A stretch of 64,000 bases of DNA. Origin: Rhizobium sp. Leaf453 (lineage in GTDB: Bacteria; Pseudomonadota; Alphaproteobacteria; Rhizobiales; Rhizobiaceae). Numbering within the stretch: the first letter of the stretch is position 1; each line of letters begins with the position of its first letter. The stretch lies in NCBI RefSeq assembly GCF_001425605.1, contig NZ_LMRG01000027.1:70001-134000 (forward strand), read 5' to 3'. The notes beneath the pieces were generated by a model. The model searched no databases. It saw only the letters and a list, made by a program, of their open reading frames with translations, and was not told the origin of the DNA. The position numbers were made by a program, and so were the translations under genes. Below are positions 19,200 through 29,376 of the stretch, piece after piece.

Positions 19200-19432
19200 G
19201 GACGTCCACAGAAAGGCATCAAATCATGTTCTGCCGCAAGCGCCTGAATCCCCGAAGCTTCGGGAACCTTTCCCCGCTCCACTCTGTCGCATGGCAAAAT
19301 CGCTTCAGGGATTCTATTGAACGGGCCTGCATGTGGAAAAGAGTCGGATGGCATTTAATCCGTGATAGTCACAGACTCTAAGAAATAGAATCCTTAGATA
19401 TAGATTTCTTTTAAATTGGGAGAACACGTCCA

Positions 19433-20467
19433 GTGACTGCGCAAAGCCGAAAGGTGCTTCAGGTGTTGAAGGGTGAAACCCTTTCGCCTCCCCCCGTCTG
19501 GTTGATGCGTCAGGCAGGCCGGTATCTTCCCGAATATCGCCAGACGCGGGCGACGGCAGGGAGTTTTCTGGATCTCTGTTACTCGCCGGATCTGGCTGTC
19601 GAAGTGACGCTTCAGCCGATCCGGCGTTATGCCTTCGACGCAGCCATCCTGTTCTCCGATATCCTGGTCATTGCTGATGCATTGAAGCGCAATGTCCGCT
19701 TTGAGGAAGGGCATGGACCGAGGATGGACCCGATCGATGTCGATGGTATCGATAGGCTCAACGTGAAGCCTGTCTCCGATCATCTGAAACCAGTCATCGA
19801 AACAGTCCGTCGTTTGCGCAGCGAGTTGCCTGAGGAAACGACCCTGCTCGGCTTTTGCGGTGCGCCCTGGACGGTTGCCACCTATATGATTGCTGGCCAC
19901 GGTACACCGGACCAGGCCCCTGCCCGTCTGTTCGCCTATCAGTATCCGGAGGCTTTTGATCGGCTGTTGGCACTCCTCGCCGAGGTCTCAGCCGATTATC
20001 TCGTCGAGCAGATCGATGCGGGAGCCGATGCCGTTCAGATTTTCGATTCCTGGGCAGGTGTGCTGGGCGAGGATGAGTTCGAGCGTTATGCCGTTAAGCC
20101 GGTACGCCGGATGATTGACAGCGTGCGTGCCCGTCGCCCGCAGGCGAAGATCATCGCTTTCGCCAAGGGTGCCGGCATTCTGCTGAAAAACTACCGACAG
20201 AGAACGAATGCCGACGCGATGGGCCTCGATTGGTCAGTCCCGCTGTCCTTCGCCGCCGAGCTGCAAAAGGACGGTCCGGTTCAGGGTAATCTCGACCCGA
20301 TGCGGGTCGTCGCCGGTGGCAAGTCGCTGGACGACGGCATCGACGCGATCCTCGACCGTCTTGGCAACGGTCCGCTGATCTTCAATCTCGGCCATGGCAT
20401 CACCCCGCAGGCGGACCCGGCCCATGTCACACGTCTTGTGGAGCGGGTGCGCGGGGGCAGCCGATGA
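19433..20467 (+). CDS. hemE: Uroporphyrinogen decarboxylase
   Basis: 344 residues from a GTG start with GGGAGA about 10 bases upstream. The UroD signature [17 protein letters not shown] and [18 protein letters not shown] are present, along with [14 protein letters not shown] and the conserved late NLGHGI. It converts uroporphyrinogen III to coproporphyrinogen III in haem synthesis. It is the first gene to the right of the proposed origin, as in other Alphaproteobacteria, and overlaps hemJ by 4 bases. Confidence 0.97.
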   Translation: MTAQSRKVLQVLKGETLSPPPVWLMRQAGRYLPEYRQTRATAGSFLDLCYSPDLAVEVTLQPIRRYAFDAAILFSDILVIADALKRNVRFEEGHGPRMDPIDVDGIDRLNVKPVSDHLKPVIETVRRLRSELPEETTLLGFCGAPWTVATYMIAGHGTPDQAPARLFAYQYPEAFDRLLALLAEVSADYLVEQIDAGADAVQIFDSWAGVLGEDEFERYAVKPVRRMIDSVRARRPQAKIIAFAKGAGILLKNYRQRTNADAMGLDWSVPLSFAAELQKDGPVQGNLDPMRVVAGGKSLDDGIDAILDRLGNGPLIFNLGHGITPQADPAHVTRLVERVRGGSR

Positions 20468-21003
20468 GCGAACGTCAGACGGATGTCCGACCGGGCAACA
20501 AGGCTCGCCGTCGCGCTTTTATCGCCATTGCGCTGTTTGTCGGCCTTCTTGGTTGCTTGTTCATCCGCCAGCCGGACAATCTCTACCTCTGGATCAAGGC
20601 GCTGCACATCATCGCGGTCATGTCCTGGATGGCGGCCCTGCTCTACATGCCGCGCCTGTTCATCTATCACACGGATGCGACGCCGGGCTCCGAACAGTCC
20701 GAGACCTTCAAGATGATGGAGATGCGCCTCCTGAAGGTGATCATGAACCCGGCGATGATGATCACCTGGGGGCTGGGCCTTTATCTTGCCTGGAGCGTTT
20801 ATGGATTTCAGGGCGGCTGGCTGCACGCGAAACTGTTTCTGGTCGTGCTTCTGACCGGCGTGCATGTGATGTTCAGCCGTGCCGTGCGGGCTTTCGCGCG
20901 GGATGAAAACACGCACAGCGCTCGCTACTGGCGGCTGATGAACGAGGCGCCGACGCTGCTGATGATCCTGATCGTCGTCATGGCGGTGGTGAAACCTTTC
21001 TAA
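20464..21003 (+). CDS. hemJ: Protoporphyrinogen IX oxidase HemJ
   Basis: 179 residues with four predicted transmembrane helices (about 20-37, 42-65, 97-115 and 118-138) and a further one at the C-terminus. [24 protein letters not shown] (split by me as [13 protein letters not shown]) carries the conserved haem-ligand His, and [14 protein letters not shown] carries the conserved Lys, of the HemJ family. It oxidises protoporphyrinogen IX to protoporphyrin IX. The ATGA overlap with hemE shows translational coupling within one haem operon. The N-terminal 15 residues are polar and unrelated to the family. Confidence 0.93.
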   Translation: MSERQTDVRPGNKARRRAFIAIALFVGLLGCLFIRQPDNLYLWIKALHIIAVMSWMAALLYMPRLFIYHTDATPGSEQSETFKMMEMRLLKVIMNPAMMITWGLGLYLAWSVYGFQGGWLHAKLFLVVLLTGVHVMFSRAVRAFARDENTHSARYWRLMNEAPTLLMILIVVMAVVKPF

Positions 21004-21197
21004 GGACAAGGCGTTATGGCAGGAAACTTCCGGTAATTACCGTAAACCCCTTGCGGCGCACCCCGTGAATCGCTATTTTCCTGCCATCTCCTCTTTCGTG
21101 GCATGTGTAAACGTTACGAGCCTGCGCTTCCCCCTGCAGCTCTCCTTACATCAGACACGCCGTTTTCCATTCCGAATTGCAAATGTGGTCCCCCTTC

Positions 21198-22463
21198 ATG
21201 GCTGAAATGAAGCTACAAGAACTTAAAAACAAATCCGCGACCGATCTTCTGGCCTTTGCAGAGTCGGTCGAGGTCGAGAACGCCAGCGTCATGCGCAAGC
21301 AGGAACTGATGTTCGCGATCCTGAAAATGCTCGCGAGTCAGGATGTCGAGATCATCGGTGAAGGCGTTGTGGAAGTGCTGCAGGACGGCTTCGGCTTCCT
21401 GCGTTCCGCCAATGCGAACTATCTGCCAGGTCCGGACGATATCTATATCTCGCCCTCGCAGATCCGCCGCTTCTCGCTGAAGACCGGCGATACCGTTGAA
21501 GGCCCGATCCGTGGTCCCAAGGAAGGCGAACGCTACTTTGCTCTCCTCAAGGTCAATACGATCAATTTCGAAGACCCGGAGAAGATCCGCCACAAGGTTC
21601 ACTTCGACAACCTGACGCCGCTCTATCCGAACGAGCGCTTCAAGATGGAACTGGAAGTTCCGACTTCGAAGGACCTGTCCGCCCGCGTCATCGACCTCAT
21701 TGCTCCGCTCGGCAAGGGCCAGCGTGGCCTGATCGTCGCTCCGCCGCGCACTGGTAAGACGGTTCTCCTGCAGAACATCGCCCATTCGATTACCGCCAAT
21801 CATCCGGAATGCTACCTGATCGTTCTTCTGATCGACGAACGTCCGGAAGAAGTGACGGACATGCAGCGCTCGGTGAAGGGCGAAGTGGTTTCCTCCACCT
21901 TCGACGAACCGGCAACCCGTCACGTGCAGGTCGCTGAAATGGTCATCGAAAAGGCCAAGCGCCTCGTCGAACATGGCCGCGACGTTGTCATCTTGCTGGA
22001 TTCGATCACGCGCCTCGGCCGCGCCTACAACACCGTCGTGCCGTCATCCGGCAAGGTTCTGACCGGTGGTGTCGATGCCAATGCTCTGCAGCGCCCGAAG
22101 CGCTTCTTCGGCGCGGCACGCAACATTGAGGAAGGCGGCTCTCTGACGATTATCGCGACTGCGCTCATCGATACCGGCAGCCGCATGGACGAAGTCATCT
22201 TCGAAGAATTCAAGGGTACCGGCAACTCGGAAATCGTGCTCGACCGCAAGGTTGCCGACAAGCGCATCTTCCCGTCGATGGATATCCTCAAGTCCGGCAC
22301 GCGTAAGGAAGACCTGCTCGTCCCGCGTCAGGATCTGCAGAAGATCTTCGTTCTGCGCCGTATCCTGGCCCCAATGGGCACAACCGATGCAATCGAGTTC
22401 CTCATCGATAAGCTGAAGCAGACCAAGACAAACGGCGATTTCTTCGATTCGATGAACACCTGA
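21198..22463 (+). CDS. rho: Transcription termination factor Rho
   Basis: 421 residues from [18 protein letters not shown] (E. coli 419). ATG codons at 21177 and 21183 are in frame; none has a good ribosome site, and the chosen one matches the family start. The Rho N domain is followed by the cold-shock-like RNA-binding domain ([15 protein letters not shown]). Walker [11 protein letters not shown] and Walker [11 protein letters not shown] are present, as is the R-loop region [12 protein letters not shown]. It is a hexameric RNA helicase that ends transcription. The 194-base leader (21004-21197) is long enough for autogenous attenuation but no specific structure was identified. Confidence 0.97.
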   Translation: MAEMKLQELKNKSATDLLAFAESVEVENASVMRKQELMFAILKMLASQDVEIIGEGVVEVLQDGFGFLRSANANYLPGPDDIYISPSQIRRFSLKTGDTVEGPIRGPKEGERYFALLKVNTINFEDPEKIRHKVHFDNLTPLYPNERFKMELEVPTSKDLSARVIDLIAPLGKGQRGLIVAPPRTGKTVLLQNIAHSITANHPECYLIVLLIDERPEEVTDMQRSVKGEVVSSTFDEPATRHVQVAEMVIEKAKRLVEHGRDVVILLDSITRLGRAYNTVVPSSGKVLTGGVDANALQRPKRFFGAARNIEEGGSLTIIATALIDTGSRMDEVIFEEFKGTGNSEIVLDRKVADKRIFPSMDILKSGTRKEDLLVPRQDLQKIFVLRRILAPMGTTDAIEFLIDKLKQTKTNGDFFDSMNT

Positions 22464-22486
22464 TCGAAGATTCGATAGACACGCGA

Positions 22487-22519
22487 AGCCCAGGTTCAAC
22501 CTGGGCTTTTCTGTTTTTA
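22487..22519 (+). terminator. rho terminator
   Basis: Stem AGCCCAGG/CCTGGGCT (loop TTCAA) followed by TTTTCTGTTTTT, 23 bases after the rho stop. A strong intrinsic terminator, so mnmE has its own promoter. Confidence 0.92.
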
Positions 22520-22603
22520 GCCGGAGTCAGATCCCGCATCAGCCTGAGCCGAACGTGTCGGTTTCGAAGCGAGTCCCTTGATCAACGATAACGCGAAGAT
22601 ACC

Positions 22604-23935
22604 ATGAACACTTCGATGACAGATACGATCTATGCCCTGTCGTCCGGCGCGCTGCCCGCCGGCGTGGCCGTTATCCGCATCAGTGGACCGTCAACGGGGA
22701 ATATGCTGCGGTCCCTCTGTGGCGCGGTTCCGGCGCCACGTCGGGCAGTGTTGAGATCGATTCGGAGTCGAAATGATGACGTTCTGGATCAGGGGCTGGT
22801 CATCTATTTCAACGCCCCGGCTTCTTTTACCGGTGAAGACTGCGCGGAACTGCAGGTTCACGGTGGCCGCGCGGTCGTGGATGCCATTCTGACGGAACTC
22901 TCCGCCCTGCCCAATTCACGGCATGCCGAGCCGGGAGAGTTCTCGCGGCGCGCGTTTCACAACGGAAAACTCGATCTCGTTGAGATCGAAGGTCTGGCAG
23001 ATCTGATTTCCGCCGAGACGGCAATGCAGCGCCGGTTGGCGCAGGAACATTCCAGCGGTAATCTGTCGACTTTGTATCATGGTTGGGCCAAGCGGTTGAC
23101 CCATGCACGCGCCATGATCGAAGCTGAGCTTGATTTTGCCGACGAGGATGACGTTCCAGGTTCCGTTGCAGACCGGATCTGGGCTGATATGCGTGTTCTT
23201 AAAACCGAAATTTCGGAGCATCTTGCCGGGGCCGAAATCGCGGAGATCATTCGCGACGGTCTGAAGATCGTCATTGCCGGCGAGCCGAATGCCGGGAAAT
23301 CCAGCCTCCTGAACTGGTTCGCGCGTCGCGATGTGGCGATCGTCACCGACATTGCAGGTACGACACGCGATGTTCTTTCGGTCGATTTATCATTAGCCGG
23401 ATTCAGCGTTCGGCTTTACGACACAGCCGGCCTCAGAGATACCGAGGATCGTGTTGAACAGGAAGGCATTCGGCGCGCACATATAACGTTGGAACAGGCC
23501 GATGTCATTCTGTTACTTGCCGATGAACCTGGTGGTTTTGCGCAACTCGCCAAGTATGAGGGCACCAAGCCGGTCCTTCGCATTGGAACGAAGATTGATC
23601 GCGGACCGCTTTTGTGGGATAAGGCCGCGGTCGACGTCTGCATCTCGACGGTGACCGGTGAAGGTCTGGACCAGCTCGTTGACGTGCTGAAGCGTTACCT
23701 CCCTGATCTGTCGGCGCGCAATGCGATGGCCCTGCCATCGCGTAAGCGGCATGTTGAGTGTTTAAAGCAAGCACGGTCCGCAATCGCTTTGAGTTTGACG
23801 CAATTTAATAGTGGCCTCGATATTCAGGCTGAATATCTGCGACAGGCGGGTGATGCCCTCGGGCGCATAACGGGCCGTGTGGATGTTGAAAATCTTCTGG
23901 ATGTAATCTTCTCTGAATTTTGCATCGGAAAATAG
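22604..23935 (+). CDS. mnmE: tRNA modification GTPase MnmE
   Basis: 443 residues. The N-terminal formyl-THF-binding domain starts [20 protein letters not shown]. The G domain has [14 protein letters not shown] (G1), [10 protein letters not shown] (G2), [10 protein letters not shown] (G3) and a G4 of GTKID. The C-terminus ends in FCIGK with the conserved Cys. With MnmG it forms 5-(carboxymethyl)aminomethyl-U34 in tRNAs. It precedes mnmG and rsmG, the standard origin-proximal order. Several in-frame ATGs lie near the start (MNTSMTD). Confidence 0.97.
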   Translation: MNTSMTDTIYALSSGALPAGVAVIRISGPSTGNMLRSLCGAVPAPRRAVLRSIRSRNDDVLDQGLVIYFNAPASFTGEDCAELQVHGGRAVVDAILTELSALPNSRHAEPGEFSRRAFHNGKLDLVEIEGLADLISAETAMQRRLAQEHSSGNLSTLYHGWAKRLTHARAMIEAELDFADEDDVPGSVADRIWADMRVLKTEISEHLAGAEIAEIIRDGLKIVIAGEPNAGKSSLLNWFARRDVAIVTDIAGTTRDVLSVDLSLAGFSVRLYDTAGLRDTEDRVEQEGIRRAHITLEQADVILLLADEPGGFAQLAKYEGTKPVLRIGTKIDRGPLLWDKAAVDVCISTVTGEGLDQLVDVLKRYLPDLSARNAMALPSRKRHVECLKQARSAIALSLTQFNSGLDIQAEYLRQAGDALGRITGRVDVENLLDVIFSEFCIGK

Positions 23936-23962
23936 AATACAACGTGAGCGAGTCATGCCGTT

Positions 23963-23978
23963 TGTTTCACGTGAAACG
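23963..23978. promoter_or_regulatory. parS-like site 2
   Basis: TGTTTCACGTGAAACG, 15 of 16 matches to the parS consensus, in the gap between mnmE and mnmG, 2.6 kb from parA. Confidence 0.88.
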
Positions 23979-24000
23979 ATTCGGATACGGAACTACCGTG

Positions 24001-25899
24001 ATGGAGCGGTCGAGGATGTTTAACTACGATGTCATCGTTATTGGTGGTGGGCATGCGGGTTGTGAGGCCGCGAGTGCCTCCGCGAGACTTGGTGCGAAAA
24101 CCGCGCTCGTAACACACAAGCGCGAAACCATTGGCGTTATGTCTTGCAATCCCGCGATCGGCGGCCTCGGTAAGGGACATCTCGTCCGCGAGATTGACGC
24201 CATGGATGGACTGATGGGGCGTGTCGCCGATGCCGGCGGCATCCAGTTTCGACTACTCAACCGACGGAAGGGTCCGGCGGTCCGTGGTCCGCGCACGCAG
24301 GCGGACCGAAAACTCTACCGTCTTGCGATGCAGCAGGAAATTGACTCGATTTCTGGTCTGAACCTCATTGAGGGCGATGCATTTGACCTGGCACTCCAGG
24401 ATGGACGTGTTTCTGGAGTGATCCTCGCATCAGGCCGGACAATTTCCGCCGGCTCAGTCGTTCTGACCACGGGGACGTTTTTGCGCGGCTTGATCCATAT
24501 CGGCGATCGAAAAATCCCAGCGGGCCGTGTAGGAGAAGATCCATCACTGGGGCTCTCCGGTACTCTCGAACGGTTTGGTCTGAAACTCGGTCGCCTCAAG
24601 ACCGGCACGCCTGCGCGTCTGGATGGAAAGACCATCGATTGGTCCGCCGTCGGCCGACAGGGCGCCGATGAAGACCCCGTACCGTTTTCGTTCATGACCG
24701 ATCAAATCGTGAATAGGCAGATCGAGTGCGGTGTGACGCGTACGACGGATGCGACTCACAAGATCATATCTGACAATCTTGGCAAGTCCGCGATGTATTC
24801 CGGGCAGATCGAAGGCGTCGGCCCGCGTTATTGCCCATCGATCGAGGACAAGATCGTCAAGTTCGGCGAGCGTGATGGTCACCAGATTTTTCTGGAGCCC
24901 GAAGGGTTGGATGACGACACCGTTTATCCGAACGGCATTTCGACGTCCCTTCCGGCGGATGTCCAGCAAGCGTTCATCGGCACGATTCCGGGGCTTGAGA
25001 ATGTCTCTATTCTCCAGCCCGGTTACGCCATCGAATATGATCATGTGGATCCGCGCGAGCTCACCATGTCCCTGGAGGTTCGCAAAATCCCTGGCCTCTT
25101 CTTGGCCGGCCAGATCAATGGAACGACGGGGTACGAAGAAGCTGGCGCTCAGGGACTCGTTGCCGGATTGAATGCTGCACTACTCTGCGCCGGAAATGAA
25201 CCGCATGTCTTCAGCCGGACGAATTCCTATATCGGCGTGATGATTGACGACCTGACCTCCAGGGGCGTGGCTGAGCCGTACCGCATGTTTACATCGCGTG
25301 CCGAATACCGGCTTTCGCTTCGTGCGGACAATGCGGACGTTCGCCTGACACCGGAAGCTATCAAGCTCGGTTGCGTTTCTGCCGCGCGAGCGGAGAGGTT
25401 TGGGAAATGGGTCGATGATATCGAATCACACCGTGAGCGTTTAAAGGAGTTGACCCTGACACCGAGCGAAGGCCGGAATTTCGGCTTGAAGCTGAATCTG
25501 GATGGGCAACGCCGATCGGCTTTTGAACTCCTGTCCTATGCGGAGCATTCCATTCAATCCCTCAGCACCGTGTGGACGGAGCTTGCTGATGTTAATCCCA
25601 AGCTTGCTGAAGCGTTGGAGATCGATGCCACCTATGCTGTCTACATGGATCGGCAGGCTGCGGATATTGCTGGTGTTCAACGCGAAGAAAGCCGGACGAT
25701 CCCTGATGATTTTGACTTCCAGTCCCTCTCTGGGCTGTCCAATGAATTGAAACAGAAACTGATGGCGGCCGGCCCGAGAAATCTTGCTCAGGCGATGAAA
25801 GTCGATGGCGTCACGCCCTCAGCTATATCGTTGATCCTCGCGCATATTCGAAAGACTGACCGCGCCGAAGTTGCATATGCCAGACAGGCGGTTCAATGA
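24001..25899 (+). CDS. mnmG: tRNA uridine 5-carboxymethylaminomethyl modification enzyme MnmG
   Basis: 632 residues from ATG 24001, which has GGAA about 8 bases upstream; ATG 24016 ([12 protein letters not shown], 627 residues) is the close alternative. The FAD Rossmann motif [12 protein letters not shown] is followed by [18 protein letters not shown] and the C-terminal helical domain. It works with MnmE on tRNA U34. Longer open sequence upstream runs through parS site 2 and is unlikely to be translated. It overlaps rsmG by 4 bases. By eye the codon choice is more A/T-rich than in flanking operons. Confidence 0.96.
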   Translation: MERSRMFNYDVIVIGGGHAGCEAASASARLGAKTALVTHKRETIGVMSCNPAIGGLGKGHLVREIDAMDGLMGRVADAGGIQFRLLNRRKGPAVRGPRTQADRKLYRLAMQQEIDSISGLNLIEGDAFDLALQDGRVSGVILASGRTISAGSVVLTTGTFLRGLIHIGDRKIPAGRVGEDPSLGLSGTLERFGLKLGRLKTGTPARLDGKTIDWSAVGRQGADEDPVPFSFMTDQIVNRQIECGVTRTTDATHKIISDNLGKSAMYSGQIEGVGPRYCPSIEDKIVKFGERDGHQIFLEPEGLDDDTVYPNGISTSLPADVQQAFIGTIPGLENVSILQPGYAIEYDHVDPRELTMSLEVRKIPGLFLAGQINGTTGYEEAGAQGLVAGLNAALLCAGNEPHVFSRTNSYIGVMIDDLTSRGVAEPYRMFTSRAEYRLSLRADNADVRLTPEAIKLGCVSAARAERFGKWVDDIESHRERLKELTLTPSEGRNFGLKLNLDGQRRSAFELLSYAEHSIQSLSTVWTELADVNPKLAEALEIDATYAVYMDRQAADIAGVQREESRTIPDDFDFQSLSGLSNELKQKLMAAGPRNLAQAMKVDGVTPSAISLILAHIRKTDRAEVAYARQAVQ

Positions 25900-26534
25900 T
25901 TGCGAGTCCTTCCAGAGACCTGAACGGATTGCGTGTTTCACGTGAAACGTCGGAGCGACTCGAACATTTTGCAACTCTGTTCCAGAAGTGGGCGAAATCG
26001 ATCAATCTCGTTGCTCCTTCAACATTCACGGATATCTGGAAGCGTCACATTGCAGATAGCGCACAGATCTATCAGCTATTTCCGGGCCCGAAACGATGGA
26101 TTGACCTAGGCAGTGGCGGAGGATTTCCCGGCGTGATTACAGCAATATTCCTGGCTGAGTTGAGTGAGGGATGGGTTCATCTGGTCGAAAGCAATAACAA
26201 GAAGGCAGCCTTTCTGCGGGTGGCCCTGCACGAGACAGGTGCGCGGGGCTCTGTTCATCCCATTCGGATCGAATCGGCTCATGCAGTGATACCTTCCTGT
26301 GATGCCATATCGGCACGCGCGCTGGCGGACCTCCCCTTACTGCTGGAATATTGCGCGTCTTGGATGACGGCACCCGGAAAACCGCCTGCTTTCTTCCACA
26401 AAGGCCGGGATTATCAGCAGGAGATCGACAAAGCCGTTGGCCGCTTTCAGTTTGATCTGGTAAAACATACCAGCGTCATCGAGCCGGATTCCGTTGTTCT
26501 CGAAATCGCAAATCTTTCGCGCAAAACTCAATAG
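25896..26534 (+). CDS. rsmG: 16S rRNA (guanine-527-N7)-methyltransferase RsmG
   Basis: 212 residues. The SAM-binding loop [15 protein letters not shown] and [13 protein letters not shown] are typical. It methylates G527 of 16S rRNA; loss gives low-level streptomycin resistance in E. coli. The start overlaps the mnmG stop (ATGA). Residues 14-18 (VSRET) are encoded by parS-like site 3. The stop overlaps a possible GTG start of parA. The base composition is lower in G+C than neighbours (two 60-base lines I counted gave 52 percent). Confidence 0.96.
   Translation: MIASPSRDLNGLRVSRETSERLEHFATLFQKWAKSINLVAPSTFTDIWKRHIADSAQIYQLFPGPKRWIDLGSGGGFPGVITAIFLAELSEGWVHLVESNNKKAAFLRVALHETGARGSVHPIRIESAHAVIPSCDAISARALADLPLLLEYCASWMTAPGKPPAFFHKGRDYQQEIDKAVGRFQFDLVKHTSVIEPDSVVLEIANLSRKTQ
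25934..25949. promoter_or_regulatory. parS-like site 3 (inside rsmG)
   Basis: TGTTTCACGTGAAACG, 15 of 16 matches to parS and identical to site 2. It lies in codons 13-18 of rsmG and is read as VSRET, 600 bases before parA. Confidence 0.88.
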
Positions 26535-26548
26535 TGGCGGACTGCGGC

Positions 26549-27346
26549 ATGACAGGCGAAAAGAAGAACCGGATTATCACCATCGCCAACCAGAAGGGTG
26601 GCGTCGGCAAGACAACGACGGCGATCAATCTCGCAACCGCTTTGGCGGCGATCGGCGAGAAGGTCCTGATCGTTGATCTCGATCCGCAGGGAAATGCCAG
26701 CACCGGTCTCGGTATCCAGCGCCGTGACCGAAAGCTATCTTCCTATGAGCTGATGGTCGGATCACATACCGTTTCGGAAATTGTTCAGGACACGGTTGTA
26801 CCGAACCTCTCGATCATCCCGTCGACAATGGATCTGCTGGGCATCGAGATGGAAATCTCTCAGGCCGCCGATCGTGTGTTTCGTCTTCGCAAGGCCCTCG
26901 CATCAGCGGATGCGCTCGCCTATTCCTATGTCCTGGTCGATTGCCCACCCTCGTTCAATCTTCTGACGATGAATGCGATGGCCGCGGCGCATTCGGTTCT
27001 GGTGCCGCTGCAGTGCGAATTCTTTGCGCTCGAAGGTCTGAGCCAGCTCCTGGAAACCGTCGATCAGGTGCGCCGCTCAGTAAACCCGGCGCTGGACATC
27101 CAGGGAATTGTGCTGACCATGTTCGATTCCCGCAACAACCTCGCGCAACAGGTCGTCAACGATGTCCGTACACATCTCGGCGAAAAGGTCTATCATACGC
27201 TGATCCCGCGCAACGTACGGGTGTCCGAAGCGCCATCTTACGGCAAGCCGGCGATCCTGTACGATCTGAAATGCGCTGGTAGCCAGGCCTATCTGCAACT
27301 GGCATCGGAAGTGATCCAGCGCGAGCGGCAGCGCAAGGCCGCCTGA
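26549..27346 (+). CDS. parA: Chromosome partitioning ATPase ParA
   Basis: 265 residues from MTGEKKNRIITIANQKGG; a GTG at 26534 would add five residues and overlap rsmG. The deviant Walker A is QKGGVGKTTTAI, LIVDLDPQGNAS carries the conserved Asp, and YSYVLVDCPPSF is Walker B. There is no N-terminal DNA-binding extension, so it is a chromosomal Soj-type ParA. It forms an ATP-dependent nucleoid-bound gradient that moves ParB-parS. parB follows by 45 bases. Confidence 0.97.
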   Translation: MTGEKKNRIITIANQKGGVGKTTTAINLATALAAIGEKVLIVDLDPQGNASTGLGIQRRDRKLSSYELMVGSHTVSEIVQDTVVPNLSIIPSTMDLLGIEMEISQAADRVFRLRKALASADALAYSYVLVDCPPSFNLLTMNAMAAAHSVLVPLQCEFFALEGLSQLLETVDQVRRSVNPALDIQGIVLTMFDSRNNLAQQVVNDVRTHLGEKVYHTLIPRNVRVSEAPSYGKPAILYDLKCAGSQAYLQLASEVIQRERQRKAA

Positions 27347-27391
27347 TAGCAATCGATTCGACATCGTAACGAATAGGTGTGAGTACAAGCG

Positions 27392-28279
27392 ATGAATGAT
27401 GACAGTTCGAGACGCAGACTGGGACGCGGCCTCGCCGCCTTGATCGGCGAAATGGATCAACCGCTGCAGCCGTCCGGCCCGGCAGCGCCAGTCAACGCTG
27501 ACCGGCGTGTCCCGATCGAATTCGTCACGCGCAATCCGCGCAACCCACGGCGGACCTTTGATGAAGCCGAACTGCAGGATCTGGCGAGTTCGATCCGTCA
27601 ACATGGTATTGTTCAGCCCGTCGTTGTCCGGACGATCGCGGATGAGCGTTACGAAATCATCGCAGGCGAACGTCGCTGGCGCGCGGCACAACTGGCGGGT
27701 TTCACCGATATTCCCGTCATCGTTCGCGACGTTGACGACCGTACCGCTTTGGAAATTGCGATTGTCGAAAACGTTCAGCGGTCGGACCTCAATCCGCTGG
27801 AAGAAGCACTTGGCTACGACCAATTGATCGCCGAGCACGGCTATACCCAGAACGATCTCGGCGAAATCATCGGCAAAAGCCGTAGCCACGTGGCCAACAG
27901 CCTTCGCCTGTTGAAGCTGCCGGAACCGGTCCGCGACATGCTTTCGGCTGGTACCCTGTCTGCCGGCCATGCGCGTGCACTGATCCCAACGTCGGATCCG
28001 GTCAGCCTCGCTCGCTCGATCATTGCCAAGGGCCTGTCGGTCCGTGACACCGAGCGTCTGGCGCAGAACGACATCCGTGCCCAGAACGATCCAACCTACG
28101 GCAAGCCGGCACCGAAGGAAGAAAAGGATGCCGACACCTTGGCGCTTGAGCGTACGCTGTCGGACAGCTTGGGCCTGGACGTTACCGTGAACCACAAGGC
28201 CTCTGGCGGTCAGTTGCGGATATCCTACAAGACGCTCGATCAGCTTGAGGAAATTTGCCGTTTGCTGGAGCGCCGGTGA
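27392..28279 (+). CDS. parB: Chromosome partitioning protein ParB (CTPase)
   Basis: 295 residues. An N-terminal basic ParA-interacting segment reads RRRLGRGLAALIGEM. The CTP-binding domain has EIIAGERRWRAAQLAG and ALEIAIVENVQRSDLNPLEE. The HTH is YTQNDLGEIIGKSRSHVAN followed by LRLLKLP. The C-terminal dimer domain occupies about residues 245-295. ParB loads at parS as a sliding clamp and recruits SMC. Six parS-like sites occur in this window, two of them within 4 kb upstream. It converges with holA across 48 A/T-rich bases. Confidence 0.97.
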   Translation: MNDDSSRRRLGRGLAALIGEMDQPLQPSGPAAPVNADRRVPIEFVTRNPRNPRRTFDEAELQDLASSIRQHGIVQPVVVRTIADERYEIIAGERRWRAAQLAGFTDIPVIVRDVDDRTALEIAIVENVQRSDLNPLEEALGYDQLIAEHGYTQNDLGEIIGKSRSHVANSLRLLKLPEPVRDMLSAGTLSAGHARALIPTSDPVSLARSIIAKGLSVRDTERLAQNDIRAQNDPTYGKPAPKEEKDADTLALERTLSDSLGLDVTVNHKASGGQLRISYKTLDQLEEICRLLERR

Positions 28280-28327
28280 ATCGATTCGTATACGGAACGA
28301 TTTGATTCAATCAAATAAGTCAATAGT

Positions 28328-29362
28328 TTAATTGCGCGCCGATTGAAGCGTAATCGCCAGCAGAGTTTGCATGGCGATGCTGTCCTCCAAGCTTTGCCGG
28401 GCGCGGCTCTGAAAGATTGCGGTCTGAAGACGTCCAAGCTCACGCCGGATGGCCGGCAAGGTCCACGTCTTCAAGGCTGACTCGATCAATGGCTTGCGAC
28501 GGAAATGCAGGTGACGGCCGAGTGTCGCCACGACCTGCGCCGGCTGCTGCCGCTTGTCATCCATCTCGGCCCGCATCAGGTCCATCAGCTGGAATTGTTT
28601 CAGACAGGCCTGCAGGACGAGAAAAATGGCGGTCTTGGAAGCGGTGATCTTGCGGATGGCATGCTGCAGCCCGTCTGCGTCCCCCTTCAGCACGGCATCG
28701 ATTGCATCATCGACCGAGACCGCGCTGGCATCGCCGACGATCTCCATGACATGCTCTTCCTCGATGACGCTCATGCCACGGCAATAGAGTGCCAGTTTGC
28801 GGATCTCGTTGCGGGAGGCAATGCGATCTCCCCCAAGCGCCTCATTCAGCCGCTCCCGTGCGGCTGGGGAAATTCTTAAGTTCTCCTGGCCAAGCTCCTG
28901 ATCGATCAGGGCGTTAACGGCCCGGGCATCGTCGCTGTAGCAGGCAACCGCGATAACGGAACGCGCCGTCTCAGCAAGTTTCCTCAGCCCGGTCCCTTTC
29001 TTCAGGTCGCCGGCTTCGATAATCACCGTGCTGGCTTGTGGTGGCTCTTGCGAAAGGACTGTGAAACTGTCGATCAGCGTCTTTTCGGTCCCCGAAGCGC
29101 GCAGCCAGACAAGCTTCTCGCCGCCGAACAGGCCGATCGTATTGACCTCGTCGAGAAGCCGGCCAGGACTTTGCTGCAGGTCCGAGCCATCCAGCTTGAT
29201 CAGGGAAAAGGGGTCGTCGAGGCTGACGCCGGTCTTGGCGGCGATCTGGCCGGCGCGCTCGGACACAAGCCCGCGGTCCTGCCCGTAGATCAGAAAAAGA
29301 CGGTTGTCCCGAACGGAGCGCTGAAGGAAGGTTTCAAATTCGTGCGATTTGATCTCTGTCAT
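28328..29362 (-). CDS. holA: DNA polymerase III delta subunit
   Basis: 344 residues with the HolA fold: N-terminal RLFLIYGQDRGLVSERAG, DEVNTIGLFGGEKLVWLR as the beta-clamp-binding region (loop with Leu-Phe), and a C-terminal helical part. It is the clamp-loader wrench that opens the sliding clamp. It is the last gene of leuS-lptE-holA, 14 bases after lptE, the usual order in proteobacteria. Confidence 0.94.
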   Translation of the reverse strand: MTEIKSHEFETFLQRSVRDNRLFLIYGQDRGLVSERAGQIAAKTGVSLDDPFSLIKLDGSDLQQSPGRLLDEVNTIGLFGGEKLVWLRASGTEKTLIDSFTVLSQEPPQASTVIIEAGDLKKGTGLRKLAETARSVIAVACYSDDARAVNALIDQELGQENLRISPAARERLNEALGGDRIASRNEIRKLALYCRGMSVIEEEHVMEIVGDASAVSVDDAIDAVLKGDADGLQHAIRKITASKTAIFLVLQACLKQFQLMDLMRAEMDDKRQQPAQVVATLGRHLHFRRKPLIESALKTWTLPAIRRELGRLQTAIFQSRARQSLEDSIAMQTLLAITLQSARN

Positions 29363-29376
29363 TCAACCCGCTCCGT

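Larger units (their letters stand above)
19029..19432. other. Probable chromosomal replication origin (oriC)
   Basis: This 404-base gap lies between ppsR and hemE, the position of the Caulobacter origin. It holds one consensus DnaA box (TTATCCACA, 19191-19199), TTATTCACA at 19113-19121, TTATCAACA on the minus strand at 19045-19053, and weaker TTCTCCACA (19155-19163, minus) and TTTTCCACA (19332-19340, minus). Nine GANTC sites occur where about 1.6 are expected by chance. The hemE end (19371-19420) is 72 percent A+T by my count and could be the unwinding region. Five genes to the left run leftwards and eight to the right run rightwards, as expected at a replichore switch. No gene is credible inside. 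Confidence 0.82.

Noticed and set aside
19070..19354. A 94-codon frame inside the proposed origin
   Set aside because: No ribosome site and no similarity; it crosses DnaA boxes and GANTC sites.
19029..19432. Search for a dnaA gene next to the origin
   Set aside because: None is present in the window; in many Alphaproteobacteria dnaA lies away from the origin, so its absence does not count against the origin call.
28301..28315. TTTGAT/ATCAAA dyad between parB and holA as a terminator
   Set aside because: The stem is only 6 A/T pairs without a T-run; too weak to call.
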